In this document: positions 28,180 to 36,543 of the stretch, one piece after another | Layout: every line of letters starts with the position of its first letter | Position numbering within the stretch: position 1 is the first letter of the stretch | Assembly (NCBI RefSeq): GCF_014641735.1 | Contig: NZ_BMIH01000001.1 | Span: 645,001-709,000 of the forward strand | DNA from: Sphingomonas metalli | GTDB lineage: Bacteria; Pseudomonadota; Alphaproteobacteria; Sphingomonadales; Sphingomonadaceae | Direction of reading: 5' to 3' | DNA: 64,000 bases | Translations under genes and position numbers: made by a program | Notes under the pieces: generated by a model | Told to the model about the DNA's origin: nothing | Seen by the model: only the letters and a program-made list of their open reading frames with translations | Databases searched by the model: none

Positions 28180-28778
28180 GCCGCCCGGCTCCCCGGCTTG
28201 ATCGCCGGGATCGCCGCCAGTTCGGGGGGCAGCGCGTCGGGCTGGTAGCTCGGCACAGCGAGGCGGATCAGCGGAAAGAAGGGCACGCCGATATCGGCGG
28301 TGCCGTTCGACCGGTCGACCAGCGCCGCGCCCGCGACGACGCGCCCGCCCGCCGCTTCGATCGCCTTGATCGCCTCGCGCGAACTCAGCCCGGTGGTGAC
28401 GACGTCTTCCATCATCAACACCTCCTGCCCCTCCCGAAGCCGGAAGCCACGGCGCAGCTCGAAGCTGCCGGTCGGCCGCTCGACGAACATCGCCTCGACG
28501 CCCAGCGCGCGCGCCATTTCGTGCCCCGCGATCACCCCGCCCATCGCCGGCGAGACCACGGCCGTGATCCGCGCCCGCAGGTCCGCCGGCAGACGCGCCG
28601 CCAGCGCTTCGGCCAGCCGCGCGCCGCGCGCCGGGTCCATCAGCACCCGTGCGCATTGCAGGTAGCGGGACGAGCGAAGACCCGACGACAGGATGAAATG
28701 CCCCTCCAGCAGCGCGTCCGCCGCGCGGAATTCGGCCAGCACCTCGTCTTCGGTCACCGCGGTCCCCCATCCTGTCAT
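28176..28778 (-). CDS. pyrE: Orotate phosphoribosyltransferase
   Basis: Converts orotate and PRPP to OMP in pyrimidine synthesis. The PRPP-binding motif is EVLMMEDVVTTGLSSREAIK near residue 120, preceded by VSPAMGGVIAGHEMARALG. The N-terminus LEGHFILSSGLRSSRYLQCA fits the family. ATG 28778 gives 200 residues; ATG 28799 would add seven. It is the first gene of the minus-strand operon and is divergent from ctaC, with 203 bases between. Confidence 0.95.
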   Translation of the reverse strand: MTGWGTAVTEDEVLAEFRAADALLEGHFILSSGLRSSRYLQCARVLMDPARGARLAEALAARLPADLRARITAVVSPAMGGVIAGHEMARALGVEAMFVERPTGSFELRRGFRLREGQEVLMMEDVVTTGLSSREAIKAIEAAGGRVVAGAALVDRSNGTADIGVPFFPLIRLAVPSYQPDALPPELAAIPAIKPGSRAA

Positions 28779-28981
28779 GAAGTCGGTGGCAGCGCCCATA
28801 CGCCCGGCCGCGGCGCGCGGCAACGACGCGAAAAGGCCATTTTCGCCACAGCACCTTGAGAGACGGGGACCCCCGGCGTATAGCCCTGCCCAAACGGCCC
28901 CGGACAGCCTTGTCCGGCCATCCGCCGTCCGGTCGGCCCGACCGGGTCGCGGACCAACGATCAACGGGGTGCAGACGAGAG

Positions 28982-30163
28982 ATGTCCATGAAGGGGTTGA
29001 AGCGAATCGCGATCGCGGCGGGGCTTGCGCTGGCAGGCCTGTCGACGGTTGCGGGCCATGCGGCGGCTCCGGCGGCCCCCGCCCCCGCCGCGGCGGTCAA
29101 GCCGCAGGCGGCGGCCGAGCCGGGCAACGTCTCCAACACCGCGCCGACCACCGCCGCGGCGCCCGCCACCGCCGCCCCCGCCAGCCCGCTGCTCGCGGTC
29201 GACGGCGCCCCGGGCGCCACCCCCACGCCGGGCATCGGCCAGCCGACCGACGGCGTCTTCGGGCTCCAGCCGCAGGTGACCCGCAACGGCGAGTTCGCGC
29301 ACTGGATGCACAATGCGGTGCTGTTCCCGGTCATCACGATCATCTCGCTGTTCGTGCTGGCGCTGCTCGTCTGGGTCGTCGTCCGCTATCGCGCGGCCGC
29401 CAACCCGACGCCGTCCAAGACCAGCCACAACACCTTCATCGAGGTGATTTGGACGCTGCTGCCGGTCGTTATCCTGGTGCTGATCGCGGTGCCGTCGATC
29501 GGGCTGCTCCAGGCGCAGTTCAAGCCGGCGCCCGCCGGGGCCGTGACGCTGAAGGCGATCGGCAACCAATGGTACTGGACCTATCAGTATCCGGACCATG
29601 GCGGGTTCGAAGTCACCGCCAACATGCTGAAGGAAAAGGATCAGGTCGGCGCCGGCGAGCGTGCGCGCACCGATCGCGACGGGCCCCGGCTGCTCGCGAC
29701 CGACAACCGCATCGTGCTGCCGGTCGGCGTGCCGATCCGCCTGATCACCACCGCCAACGACGTCATCCACAGCTGGGCGGTGCCCGCCTTCTGGATCAAG
29801 CTCGACGCGATCCCCGGCCGCCTGAACGAAACCAGCTTCACCATCGAGAAGCCGGGCCTCTATTTCGGCCAGTGCTCCGAGCTGTGCGGCGCCCGCCACG
29901 CCTTCATGCCGATCGCGGTCGAGGCCGTGCCGCCGGCGCAGTTCGCGGCCTGGGTCCGCGCCAAGGGCGGCACCATGCCCGCCGCCGGCCAGCCCTCGGG
30001 CGCGGCGATCCCGCAGCCGGGCGCGGAAGGCTCGACCGCCAAGAAGGACGAGGCGGAGACCACCGCCAATCTCACCGGCCCGGTCGAGAACGCCACGACC
30101 GCCGCCACCGTCTCGCCGCAGGGCGCGACCAACAACCCCGCCACCGGCAACGCTGGACAGTAA
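28982..30163 (+). CDS. ctaC: Cytochrome c oxidase subunit II
   Basis: Carries the CuA centre that accepts electrons from cytochrome c in the aa3-type oxidase. The 393-residue protein has a signal sequence ([20 protein letters not shown]), an Ala/Pro-rich region, two membrane helices (near residues 115-140 and 160-185), then the aromatic [13 protein letters not shown] and the CuA site: [11 protein letters not shown] and [18 protein letters not shown], with both cysteines, His and Met ligands. The tail is Ala/Pro/Thr-rich and longer than usual. ATG 28982 is chosen; ATG 28988 is possible. ctaD begins two bases after the stop. Confidence 0.96.
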   Translation: MSMKGLKRIAIAAGLALAGLSTVAGHAAAPAAPAPAAAVKPQAAAEPGNVSNTAPTTAAAPATAAPASPLLAVDGAPGATPTPGIGQPTDGVFGLQPQVTRNGEFAHWMHNAVLFPVITIISLFVLALLVWVVVRYRAAANPTPSKTSHNTFIEVIWTLLPVVILVLIAVPSIGLLQAQFKPAPAGAVTLKAIGNQWYWTYQYPDHGGFEVTANMLKEKDQVGAGERARTDRDGPRLLATDNRIVLPVGVPIRLITTANDVIHSWAVPAFWIKLDAIPGRLNETSFTIEKPGLYFGQCSELCGARHAFMPIAVEAVPPAQFAAWVRAKGGTMPAAGQPSGAAIPQPGAEGSTAKKDEAETTANLTGPVENATTAATVSPQGATNNPATGNAGQ

Positions 30164-30164
30164 G

Positions 30165-31829
30165 ATGACCGATACCGCGCTCACTCCATCGGCGTTCGTG
30201 GCCCATGAGGACCATCACCACGATTCGCATGCCGATCACGTCCCGGGCTTCTTTGCCCGCTGGTTCATGTCGACGAACCACAAGGACATCGGCACCATGT
30301 ACCTGATCTTCGCGATCATCGCGGGGATCATCGGCGGCTCCATCTCCGGCCTGATGCGGGCCGAGCTGATGCAGCCGGGCATCCAGTATCTGGGCAGCTG
30401 GGCCAGCCTGCTCCATGGCGGGCCGCAGAGCCTCGACCAGTCGCTTCACCTGTGGAACGTGCTGATCACCGCGCACGGCCTCATCATGGTCTTCTTCATG
30501 GTGATGCCGGCGATGATCGGCGGCTTCGGCAACTGGTTCGTGCCGATCATGATCGGCGCGCCGGACATGGCCTTCCCGCGGATGAACAATATCAGCTTCT
30601 GGCTGCTCATCCCGTCCTTCACGCTGCTCCTCGCCTCGCCCTTCTTCGGCGGCGCGGGCAATGGCTGGACGCTCTACGCGCCGCTCTCCACCTATGGCGA
30701 GCCGGGGCCGTCGACCGACATGGCGATCCTGTCGCTCCACCTCGCCGGCGCCTCGTCGATCCTCGGCGCGATCAACTTCATCACCACCATCTTCAACATG
30801 CGCGCGCCGGGCATGACCCTGCACAAGATGCCACTGTTCGTCTGGTCGGTGCTGGTCACCGCCTTCCTGCTGCTGCTCGCGCTGCCGGTGCTCGCCGCGG
30901 CGATCACCATGCTGCTGACCGACCGCAACTTCGGCACCACCTTCTTCGATCCGGCCGGCGGCGGCGATCCGGTGCTCTACCAGCACCTGTTCTGGTTCTT
31001 CGGCCACCCCGAAGTGTACATCATGATCCTGCCGGGCTTCGGCATCGTCAGCCAGATCATCGCCACCTTCAGCCGCAAGCCCGTCTTCGGCTATCTCGGC
31101 ATGGCCTACGCCATGGTCGCGATCGGCGTGGTCGGCTTCGTCGTCTGGGCGCACCACATGTTCACCACCGGCCTGTCGGTGAACACCAAGATGTACTTCA
31201 CCGCCGCCACCATGGTCATCGCGGTGCCGACCGGCATCAAGATCTTCTCGTGGATCGCGACGATGTGGGGCGGCTCGATGCGCTTCCCGACCCCGATGGT
31301 CTGGGCGATCGGCTTCATCTTCATGTTCACCGTCGGCGGCGTGACCGGCGTGGTGCTCGCCAATGGCGGCATCGACGACTACATGCAGGACACTTATTAC
31401 GTCGTCGCCCACTTCCACTATGTGCTGTCGCTCGGCGCGGTGTTCTCGCTGTTCGCCGGCTTCTACTACTGGTTCCCGAAGATGTCGGGGAAGATGTACA
31501 ACGAATTCCTCGGCCAGCTGCACTTCTGGGTGTTCTTCGCCGGCGTGAACGTGATGTTCTTCCCGATGCACTTCCTCGGCCTGCAGGGCATGCCGCGCCG
31601 CTACCCCGACTATCCGGATGCCTTCGCGCACTGGAACCATGTCGCGACGGTCGGCTACATGATCATGGCCGCGGGCATGGCGATCTTCTTCGTCAACCTG
31701 ATCTGGTCGCTGATCGCGGGCAAGAAGGCGGAGGCGAATCCCTGGGGCGCCGGCGCGACCACGCTCGAGTGGACGCTCTCCTCGCCGCCGCCGTACCACC
31801 AGTTCGAGACCCTGCCGAAGATCGACTGA
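30165..31829 (+). CDS. ctaD: Cytochrome c oxidase subunit I
   Basis: Catalytic 554-residue subunit with heme a and the heme a3-CuB centre, twelve membrane helices. Visible ligands: [20 protein letters not shown] (low-spin heme histidine), [20 protein letters not shown] with the His-Tyr cross-link region, [10 protein letters not shown] (CuB histidines), and [13 protein letters not shown] (heme a and a3 histidines). GHPEVYI supports the A-type proton-pumping class. It ends with [15 protein letters not shown] long hairpin chain and terminator follow, separating it from ctaB. Confidence 0.98.
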   Translation: MTDTALTPSAFVAHEDHHHDSHADHVPGFFARWFMSTNHKDIGTMYLIFAIIAGIIGGSISGLMRAELMQPGIQYLGSWASLLHGGPQSLDQSLHLWNVLITAHGLIMVFFMVMPAMIGGFGNWFVPIMIGAPDMAFPRMNNISFWLLIPSFTLLLASPFFGGAGNGWTLYAPLSTYGEPGPSTDMAILSLHLAGASSILGAINFITTIFNMRAPGMTLHKMPLFVWSVLVTAFLLLLALPVLAAAITMLLTDRNFGTTFFDPAGGGDPVLYQHLFWFFGHPEVYIMILPGFGIVSQIIATFSRKPVFGYLGMAYAMVAIGVVGFVVWAHHMFTTGLSVNTKMYFTAATMVIAVPTGIKIFSWIATMWGGSMRFPTPMVWAIGFIFMFTVGGVTGVVLANGGIDDYMQDTYYVVAHFHYVLSLGAVFSLFAGFYYWFPKMSGKMYNEFLGQLHFWVFFAGVNVMFFPMHFLGLQGMPRRYPDYPDAFAHWNHVATVGYMIMAAGMAIFFVNLIWSLIAGKKAEANPWGAGATTLEWTLSSPPPYHQFETLPKID

Positions 31830-31831
31830 CG

Positions 31832-31859
31832 CCGGGTGAGCGCATCCGCGCTCACCCGG
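31832..31859 (+). terminator. Perfect 12-bp hairpin directly after ctaD
   Basis: CCGGGTGAGCGC pairs exactly with GCGCTCACCCGG around a four-base loop (ATCC). It begins three bases after the ctaD stop codon. No T-run follows, so it may stabilise the ctaCD mRNA 3-prime end rather than terminate. Confidence 0.55.
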
Positions 31860-31860
31860 T

Positions 31861-31962
31861 CCTGCCGACCTCGCACAGCGAGGATCGACGACACGGGATC
31901 AACTCCCGTGTCGGGCCAGCAACAGAAGCGCCCCGGCTTCACCGCCGGGGCGTTTTTCTTTT
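31861..31962 (+). ncRNA. Candidate structured RNA or leader ending in an intrinsic terminator
   Basis: Three stems follow in order: CCTCGC/GCGAGG with a three-base loop (31869-31883), ACACGGGA/TCCCGTGT with loop TCAAC (31891-31911), and the terminator stem CGCCCCGGC/GCCGGGGCG (31929-31952) followed by TTTTTCTTTT. CCGAC (31865-31869) could also close with GTCGG (31910-31914). The second stem with its seven-base alternative loop looks like a T-arm, but no full cloverleaf can be drawn. Function unknown; it could simply be a ctaD trailer. Confidence 0.4.
31929..31962 (+). terminator. Rho-independent terminator
   Basis: Nine G-C-rich base pairs, CGCCCCGGC with GCCGGGGCG, loop TTCACC, then TTTTTCTTTT. 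It is the clearest intrinsic terminator in the window and should end transcription of ctaC-ctaD or of the candidate RNA just upstream. Confidence 0.85.
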
Positions 31963-32012
31963 CCCCGCAAGTGATTGCGCACATATCCCGCCCCGGGCGT
32001 TACCCCCGGGCC

Positions 32013-32930
32013 ATGCACCACACCCCTCCCCTCCGCTTCCTCATCGCCGAAAGCGAAACCGCCGACGAACGCGCCGCGCGCCGCGACAGCGTCGGCCGCA
32101 GCGCCGGCGAAAGCTACGCCGCGACGCTGGAGGAGCTCGCCCCCGGCTGCACCACCACGCGCATCCGGCCCGCCGACGCGGACGGCGACCGCCTGACCGT
32201 AGACGCCATCGCCGTGTACGACGCGGTATTCCTCACCGGCTCCCCGCTCCACGTCTATTCCGACACGCCCGAAGTGCGGCGCGAGCTGGCCTTCATGCGC
32301 GCGGTCTTCGCCAGCGGCACCCCCGCCTTCGGCTCCTGCGCCGGTCTCCAGATCGCGGTCGCCGCGGCCGGCGGCACCGTGCGCCGGATGCAGCCGCGGC
32401 AGGAGGCCGGCATTGCCCGCCGCCTCTATGCGACGGAGGCCGGCCGCACCCACCCCCTGCTCGCCGACCGCCCCGCCGTGTGGGATGCGCCGGCCATTCA
32501 CGGCGACGAGGTGGAGACGCTGCCGGCGGGCGCGACCCTGCTCGCCACCAGCGCCGCGGTGCGCGTGCAGGCGGTCGAGATCCGCCAGGGCCAAGGCATC
32601 TTCTGGGGCGTCCAATATCATCCCGAGCTCGCCCCGGGCGAGATCGCCGCCGCGCTCCGCCGCCAGGCCGACTCCTTGATCGAGGACGGCCTCGCCCGCG
32701 ACCACGAGGATGTCGAGGCGCAGGCCGCGCTGCTCGATGCGCTTCACGATGCGCCGGACGATCACGCCGTCCGCTGGCGCCTCGGCATCGACGCCGCCTT
32801 CGCCGACCAGCCCCGCCGCCGCAGCGAGCTCATCGCCTTTATCGAGCGACTGGTGATCCCCACCCGCGACGGCCGCGCGCAAGTGCTTCGCGCAACATCG
32901 GTTGTCGCCGGGGCCTCGCCCGGACTATAG
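32013..32930 (+). CDS. Class I glutamine amidotransferase (GMP synthase-like domain)
   Basis: A 305-residue protein with a class I GATase domain: nucleophile region [18 protein letters not shown] (cysteine in GSCAG), and the histidine-glutamate pair in [14 protein letters not shown] further 80 residues after the domain ([20 protein letters not shown] onward) are helical and not recognised. It could remove glutamine-derived amino groups or act like gamma-glutamyl peptidases; no synthase partner is next to it. It lies between ctaD and ctaB, downstream of a strong terminator, so it probably has its own promoter. Confidence 0.83.
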   Translation: MHHTPPLRFLIAESETADERAARRDSVGRSAGESYAATLEELAPGCTTTRIRPADADGDRLTVDAIAVYDAVFLTGSPLHVYSDTPEVRRELAFMRAVFASGTPAFGSCAGLQIAVAAAGGTVRRMQPRQEAGIARRLYATEAGRTHPLLADRPAVWDAPAIHGDEVETLPAGATLLATSAAVRVQAVEIRQGQGIFWGVQYHPELAPGEIAAALRRQADSLIEDGLARDHEDVEAQAALLDALHDAPDDHAVRWRLGIDAAFADQPRRRSELIAFIERLVIPTRDGRAQVLRATSVVAGASPGL

Positions 32931-32946
32931 GCTGCGCGCAAGCACC

Positions 32947-33849
32947 ATGACCACCGCCGCCCCCCTCCTGCCACCCGCCGACTGGCGCGACTTTCTGGCG
33001 CTGACCAAGCCGCGGGTGATGACGCTGGTGGTCTTTACCGGCCTGTGCGGGATGCTGGCGGCGCCGGCGTCGATCCACCCGGTGATCGGCTTCACCGCCA
33101 TCCTGTGTATCGCGCTCGGCGCTGGTGCCGCGGGTGCGCTCAACCAGTGGTACGAGGCCGATCTCGACGCCGCGATGCGCCGCACCCAGAAGCGGCCCCT
33201 GCCCGACGGGCGGATGGACCGGCAGTCGGCGCTCCATTTCGGCGTCGGCCTCGCCGCCTTCTCGGTCATCCTGATGGGGCTGGCGGTCAATCTCGTCGCG
33301 GCCGCGATCCTGACCGTCTCGATCCTCTTCTACGTCCTCGTCTACACCGTCTGGCTGAAGCGGCGCACCCCGCAGAACATCGTGATCGGCGGCGCCGCCG
33401 GCGCGTTCCCGCCGATGATCGGCTGGGCCGCGGCGACCGGCGACATGGCGGTGCTGCCGGTCCTGATGTTCCTCCTCGTCTTCCTGTGGACGCCGCCGCA
33501 TTTCTGGGCGCTCGCGCTGTTCGTGAAGACCGACTACGCCAATGCCGGGGTACCGATGCTGCCGGTCGTCGCAGGCGAGCGCGTCACCCGTCACCAGATC
33601 GGCCTCTACACCATCCCCATGGCGATCGCCGCGGTCGCCCCCTGGCCGCTGGGGCTGACCGGGCCGGTCTATGGCGGGGTGTCTGTCGCCACGACCGCGA
33701 TCTTCGCACTGCTCGCGCTGCGCGTCGCCACCCGCCGGCAGGGCGAGGGCGATGCGATGAAGCCGGAGAAGCGGCTGTTCCGCTATTCGATCCTCTATCT
33801 CTTCGTCATCTTCGGCGCGCTCGTCGCCGATCGCTGGATATTCGCATGA
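32947..33849 (+). CDS. ctaB: Protoheme IX farnesyltransferase (heme o synthase)
   Basis: UbiA-type membrane prenyltransferase that makes heme o, the precursor of heme a in the oxidase. The 300-residue protein has the first motif [20 protein letters not shown] with the DxxxxxxxxRTxxRP pattern, the second [20 protein letters not shown], and [13 protein letters not shown]; about eight to nine membrane helices. Start [10 protein letters not shown] at 32947 is chosen over an open extension. Its stop overlaps the next small gene (ATGA). Confidence 0.96.
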   Translation: MTTAAPLLPPADWRDFLALTKPRVMTLVVFTGLCGMLAAPASIHPVIGFTAILCIALGAGAAGALNQWYEADLDAAMRRTQKRPLPDGRMDRQSALHFGVGLAAFSVILMGLAVNLVAAAILTVSILFYVLVYTVWLKRRTPQNIVIGGAAGAFPPMIGWAAATGDMAVLPVLMFLLVFLWTPPHFWALALFVKTDYANAGVPMLPVVAGERVTRHQIGLYTIPMAIAAVAPWPLGLTGPVYGGVSVATTAIFALLALRVATRRQGEGDAMKPEKRLFRYSILYLFVIFGALVADRWIFA

Positions 33850-33983
33850 CCCCGGACGACCAGGACCTGATCCGCCGCCGCCAGGCGTCGCGCGCGCGCG
33901 TGATGGCGCTGCTGCTCGGCGCGCTGGTGCTGCTGATCTTTGCCATTTCGATCGCCAAGATCCAGCTGGGGATGCACGGATGA
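33846..33983 (+). CDS. Small single-helix membrane protein of the cox cluster (CoxF-like)
   Basis: A 45-residue protein. A charged N-terminus ([16 protein letters not shown]) precedes one membrane helix, about residues 19-38. Small proteins of this kind are usual between ctaB and ctaG in alphaproteobacteria and are often labelled CoxF or cytochrome oxidase small assembly protein. Both ends overlap neighbours by four bases (ATGA), strong evidence that it is translated. Its exact role is unknown. Confidence 0.8.
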   Translation: MTPDDQDLIRRRQASRARVMALLLGALVLLIFAISIAKIQLGMHG

Positions 33984-34528
33984 GCGGCGCCGCGGGCGAT
34001 CGCCGGCTGCGCACCGCGCTGCTCGCGGTGGTCGGCATCTGCTTCATGACCGGCCTCGCCTGGGCCAGCGTGCCGCTCTACCGGCTCTTCTGCCAGGTCA
34101 CCGGGCTGAACGGGACGACCCAGCGCGGGCTCCAGGCGCCCGGCGCCACCGACCGCACGGTGCGCGTCGATTTCGACGCCAATGTCAGCCCGAAGCTGCC
34201 CTGGCGCTTCCGCCCCGAAAACCCGTCGGACACGGTGGCGGTCGGCGCGCGCGACATGGCCTTCTTCACCGCCACCAACCGCTCCGACAAGCCGATCACC
34301 GGCACCGCGACGTTCAACGTCACTCCGGCCCAGGCGGGCAAGTACTTCACCAAGATCCAGTGCTTCTGCTTCACCCAGCAGACGCTCCAGCCGGGCGAGA
34401 CGGCACGGATGCCGGTGATCTTCTACGTCGATCCGAAGATGCTCGCAGACCCCGATGCGGCGGATGTCGAGACGATCACCCTCTCCTATACGTTTTACCC
34501 GGTGGATTCCGGGAAGAGCGCGGGCTAG
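33980..34528 (+). CDS. ctaG: Cytochrome c oxidase assembly protein CtaG/Cox11
   Basis: Copper chaperone that delivers copper to the CuB site of subunit I. The 182-residue protein has one N-terminal membrane anchor (about residues 11-31), then a periplasmic immunoglobulin-like domain. The copper-binding pair is in KIQCFCFTQQTLQPGE (CFCF); a further cysteine is in LYRLFCQVTGLNGT. VDFDANVSPKLPWRF and MPVIFYVDP are family blocks. Confidence 0.95.
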   Translation: MSGAAGDRRLRTALLAVVGICFMTGLAWASVPLYRLFCQVTGLNGTTQRGLQAPGATDRTVRVDFDANVSPKLPWRFRPENPSDTVAVGARDMAFFTATNRSDKPITGTATFNVTPAQAGKYFTKIQCFCFTQQTLQPGETARMPVIFYVDPKMLADPDAADVETITLSYTFYPVDSGKSAG

Positions 34529-34560
34529 AACCCGTCGGAAAAGCAAACAGGGATGCAATG

Positions 34561-35472
34561 ATGGCCGGCGCCAAGAACCACGATTACCATATCCTGCCCC
34601 CCAGCCCCTGGCCGCTGGTGGGCTCGATGACCGCGCTGGTGATGGCGGTCGGCGGCATCATGTACATGCACGAATATGCCGGCGGCGGCTGGGTGTTCCT
34701 GATCGGCCTCGCCGGCGTGCTGTTCACCATGTACAGCTGGTGGGCGGACGTGATCCGCGAGGCGCATCACGGCGACCATACGCCGGTCGTCCAGCTCCAT
34801 TTCCGCTACGGCATGATCCTGTTCATCGCCTCCGAGGTGATGTTCTTCGTCGGCTGGTTCTGGGCGTTCTTCGACTTCTCGCTCTTTCCCACCGCGATGC
34901 AGTTCGTCGACGGACAGGTCGAGCGCGCGGCCGAGGGTGCGGCGGCGATCGCCGCCACCTGGCCGCCCAAGGGGCTGGAGGTCATCAACGCCTTCGAGCT
35001 GCCGCTGCTCAACACGCTCATCCTGCTGACCAGCGGCACCACCGTCACCTGGGCCCATCATGCGCTGATCCACAATCAGCGGGGCGGCGAGAAGACGGGC
35101 CTGTGGGGCCTGCTCGGCGTCGGCAACCGCGACAGCGTGCTCAAGGGCCTGTGGCTGACCGTCGCGCTCGGCCTGCTGTTCAGCGGCATCCAGGCCTATG
35201 AGTACATGCACGCGCCCTTCCCCTTCAAGGGGATCAACTATGGCGCGGCCTTCTTCATGGCGACCGGCTTCCACGGCTTCCACGTTCTGATCGGCACCAT
35301 CTTCCTGATCGTCTGCCTGATCCGCGCCTATCGGGGCGACTTCACGCCGAAGCAGCATTTCGGTTTCGAGGCAGCGGCCTGGTACTGGCACTTCGTCGAC
35401 GTGGTGTGGCTGTTCCTCTTCGTCACCATCTATGTCTGGGGTGGCTGGGGCGCACCGGTCCACGGCGGCTGA
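34561..35472 (+). CDS. ctaE: Cytochrome c oxidase subunit III
   Basis: Seven-helix subunit III of the aa3 oxidase, 303 residues, stabilising subunit I and binding lipid. Markers are HDYHILPPSPWPLVGS at the N-terminus, MFFVGWFWAFFDFSLFP, NTLILLTSGTTVTWAHHALI, and WYWHFVDVVWLFLFVTIYVW at the end. Two adjacent ATGs (34558, 34561) are possible; AGGGA at 34549-34553 is better spaced for the second. The gene is 32 bases after ctaG. Confidence 0.96.
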   Translation: MAGAKNHDYHILPPSPWPLVGSMTALVMAVGGIMYMHEYAGGGWVFLIGLAGVLFTMYSWWADVIREAHHGDHTPVVQLHFRYGMILFIASEVMFFVGWFWAFFDFSLFPTAMQFVDGQVERAAEGAAAIAATWPPKGLEVINAFELPLLNTLILLTSGTTVTWAHHALIHNQRGGEKTGLWGLLGVGNRDSVLKGLWLTVALGLLFSGIQAYEYMHAPFPFKGINYGAAFFMATGFHGFHVLIGTIFLIVCLIRAYRGDFTPKQHFGFEAAAWYWHFVDVVWLFLFVTIYVWGGWGAPVHGG

Positions 35473-35478
35473 TCGCGA

Positions 35479-35507
35479 CGGGCCGGCGGCCGCCCGCTGC
35501 CGGCCCG
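35479..35507 (+). terminator. GC-rich hairpin after ctaE
   Basis: CGGGCCGGC pairs with GCCGGCCCG around an 11-base loop, seven bases after the ctaE stop. No T-run follows, so it is more likely an mRNA-stabilising hairpin than a classical terminator. Confidence 0.4.
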
Positions 35508-35530
35508 GAGCTGGATGACGTCACCTTCGC

Positions 35531-35598
35531 CCGTTCGTGCTGAGCGAAGTCACAGCACAGGTGAGTCTCGGCCCTTCGACTGCGCTCAGGGCGAACGG
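35531..35598. repeat. Family C paired palindromic repeat (short)
   Basis: CCGTTCGTGCTGAGCGAAGT at the left, and CTTCGACTGCGCTCAGGGCG followed by AACGG at the right, with only about 25 bases between the arms. It lies between ctaE and the SURF1 gene. Confidence 0.75.
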
Positions 35599-35669
35599 TG
35601 GGAGGTGAGTTAGCCTCGTGTCATCCCTGCTCCAAGGTGATCGGGTGTTTCACGGAATGTTTCACGGCG

Positions 35670-35709
35670 AAGGGGCGCCCGCGGCCGGACGGCTCGCCGG
35701 CGCCCTTTT
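35670..35709 (+). terminator. Possible intrinsic terminator upstream of SURF1
   Basis: AAGGGGCGCC pairs with GGCGCCCTTTT, enclosing an inner GC-rich segment. The T-run is four bases. It ends 24 bases before the SURF1 ATG, so it may attenuate rather than end transcription. Confidence 0.4.
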
Positions 35710-35733
35710 CCGTTGGCGGAGGACGATTGCGGC

Positions 35734-36321
35734 ATGAAGCGGCTGCCCCTGATCCCGACCATCGTAGTGGCGCTGGCGGTCGCGGCGATGATCGCGCTGG
35801 GCCTGTGGCAGTTGCTCGACCGCCTGCCGCAGAAGGAGGCGTTCCTTGCGCAGCTCGCGCGGAACCCGAACCTGCCGGCGGTTCCCTTTCCGCGAGCCCC
35901 CGACGAGAGTCTGCTCTTCCGCCGCAGCAGCGTGACTTGCGCCCCGCCCGTCACCGTTCGCCTTGCCGGCGCAGGCGCGGCCGGCTTTCGCGCCATTGCG
36001 CAATGTGGCGGCGGCACGCCCGTGCTGATCCAGCTCGGCACCACCCGCGATCCGATGGCCAAACCCGTCTGGAGCGGCGGCCCGGCGACCGGCTATATCG
36101 GGCACGCGCCGGACAGCCGCTCGCTGATTGCGACGCTGACGGACCATCGCCCGCCTGCACCCATGCTGGTCGCGATGCCGCCGCTCGCCGGCCTGTCGCC
36201 CAACGCTCCGCCCGACCTCGACTCGGTGCCGAACAACCATCTCGCCTATGCCGGCCAGTGGTTCTTCTTCGCGCTGGTCGCCGCCACCGTGTACCTGCTG
36301 GCCGCGCGGCGTAGGGGTTAA
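35734..36321 (+). CDS. SURF1 family protein (oxidase assembly)
   Basis: A 195-residue membrane protein of the SURF1/Shy1 family, involved in heme a insertion and assembly of cytochrome oxidase. One membrane helix at each end: residues about 7-25 (PTIVVALAVAAMIALGLWQL) and 171-190, the latter in the conserved NNHLAYAGQWFFFALVAATV. The periplasmic domain is shorter than in most relatives (usually 220-250 residues) and has diverged. GGAGGA lies ten bases before ATG 35734. It is in the expected place between ctaE and thrC. Confidence 0.85.
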   Translation: MKRLPLIPTIVVALAVAAMIALGLWQLLDRLPQKEAFLAQLARNPNLPAVPFPRAPDESLLFRRSSVTCAPPVTVRLAGAGAAGFRAIAQCGGGTPVLIQLGTTRDPMAKPVWSGGPATGYIGHAPDSRSLIATLTDHRPPAPMLVAMPPLAGLSPNAPPDLDSVPNNHLAYAGQWFFFALVAATVYLLAARRRG

Positions 36322-36343
36322 CCCCGCCCGATCCCGACCCGAA

Positions 36344-36430
36344 CGTCGTCCCAGCGAAGGCTGGGATCTCCCCGCGAAGGGCGCGCGGCAGGAGCCGCGA
36401 CAGGCCCCACCCTTCGCTGGGGCGACGACG
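36344..36430. repeat. Family A paired palindromic repeat
   Basis: CGTCGTCCCAGCGAAGGCTG at the left and the inverted arm CACCCTTCGCTGGGGCGACG at the right. It lies between the SURF1 gene and thrC. Confidence 0.85.
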
Positions 36431-36543
36431 GAGGTTGGGCAAGTCGCACTTGCCCAGCCGCAACTGGACCCAAGCCCCGCCACGCCCACCCCAAGTTTCC
36501 CCCCGCTTGTCATCCCCAGCCGCCACGGCTAGCGTCGCCGGTC

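Noticed and set aside
31861..31921. tRNA-like segment with a T-arm-like hairpin and GGGCCA near its end
   Set aside because: No D-arm or anticodon arm can be folded, the acceptor stem has at most five pairs, and the TTC of the T-loop is replaced by ATC.
30452..32950. Plus-strand open frame of 832 codons across ctaD and the amidotransferase gene
   Set aside because: Out of frame with both real genes; composition is Arg/His/Pro-rich and crosses a strong terminator.
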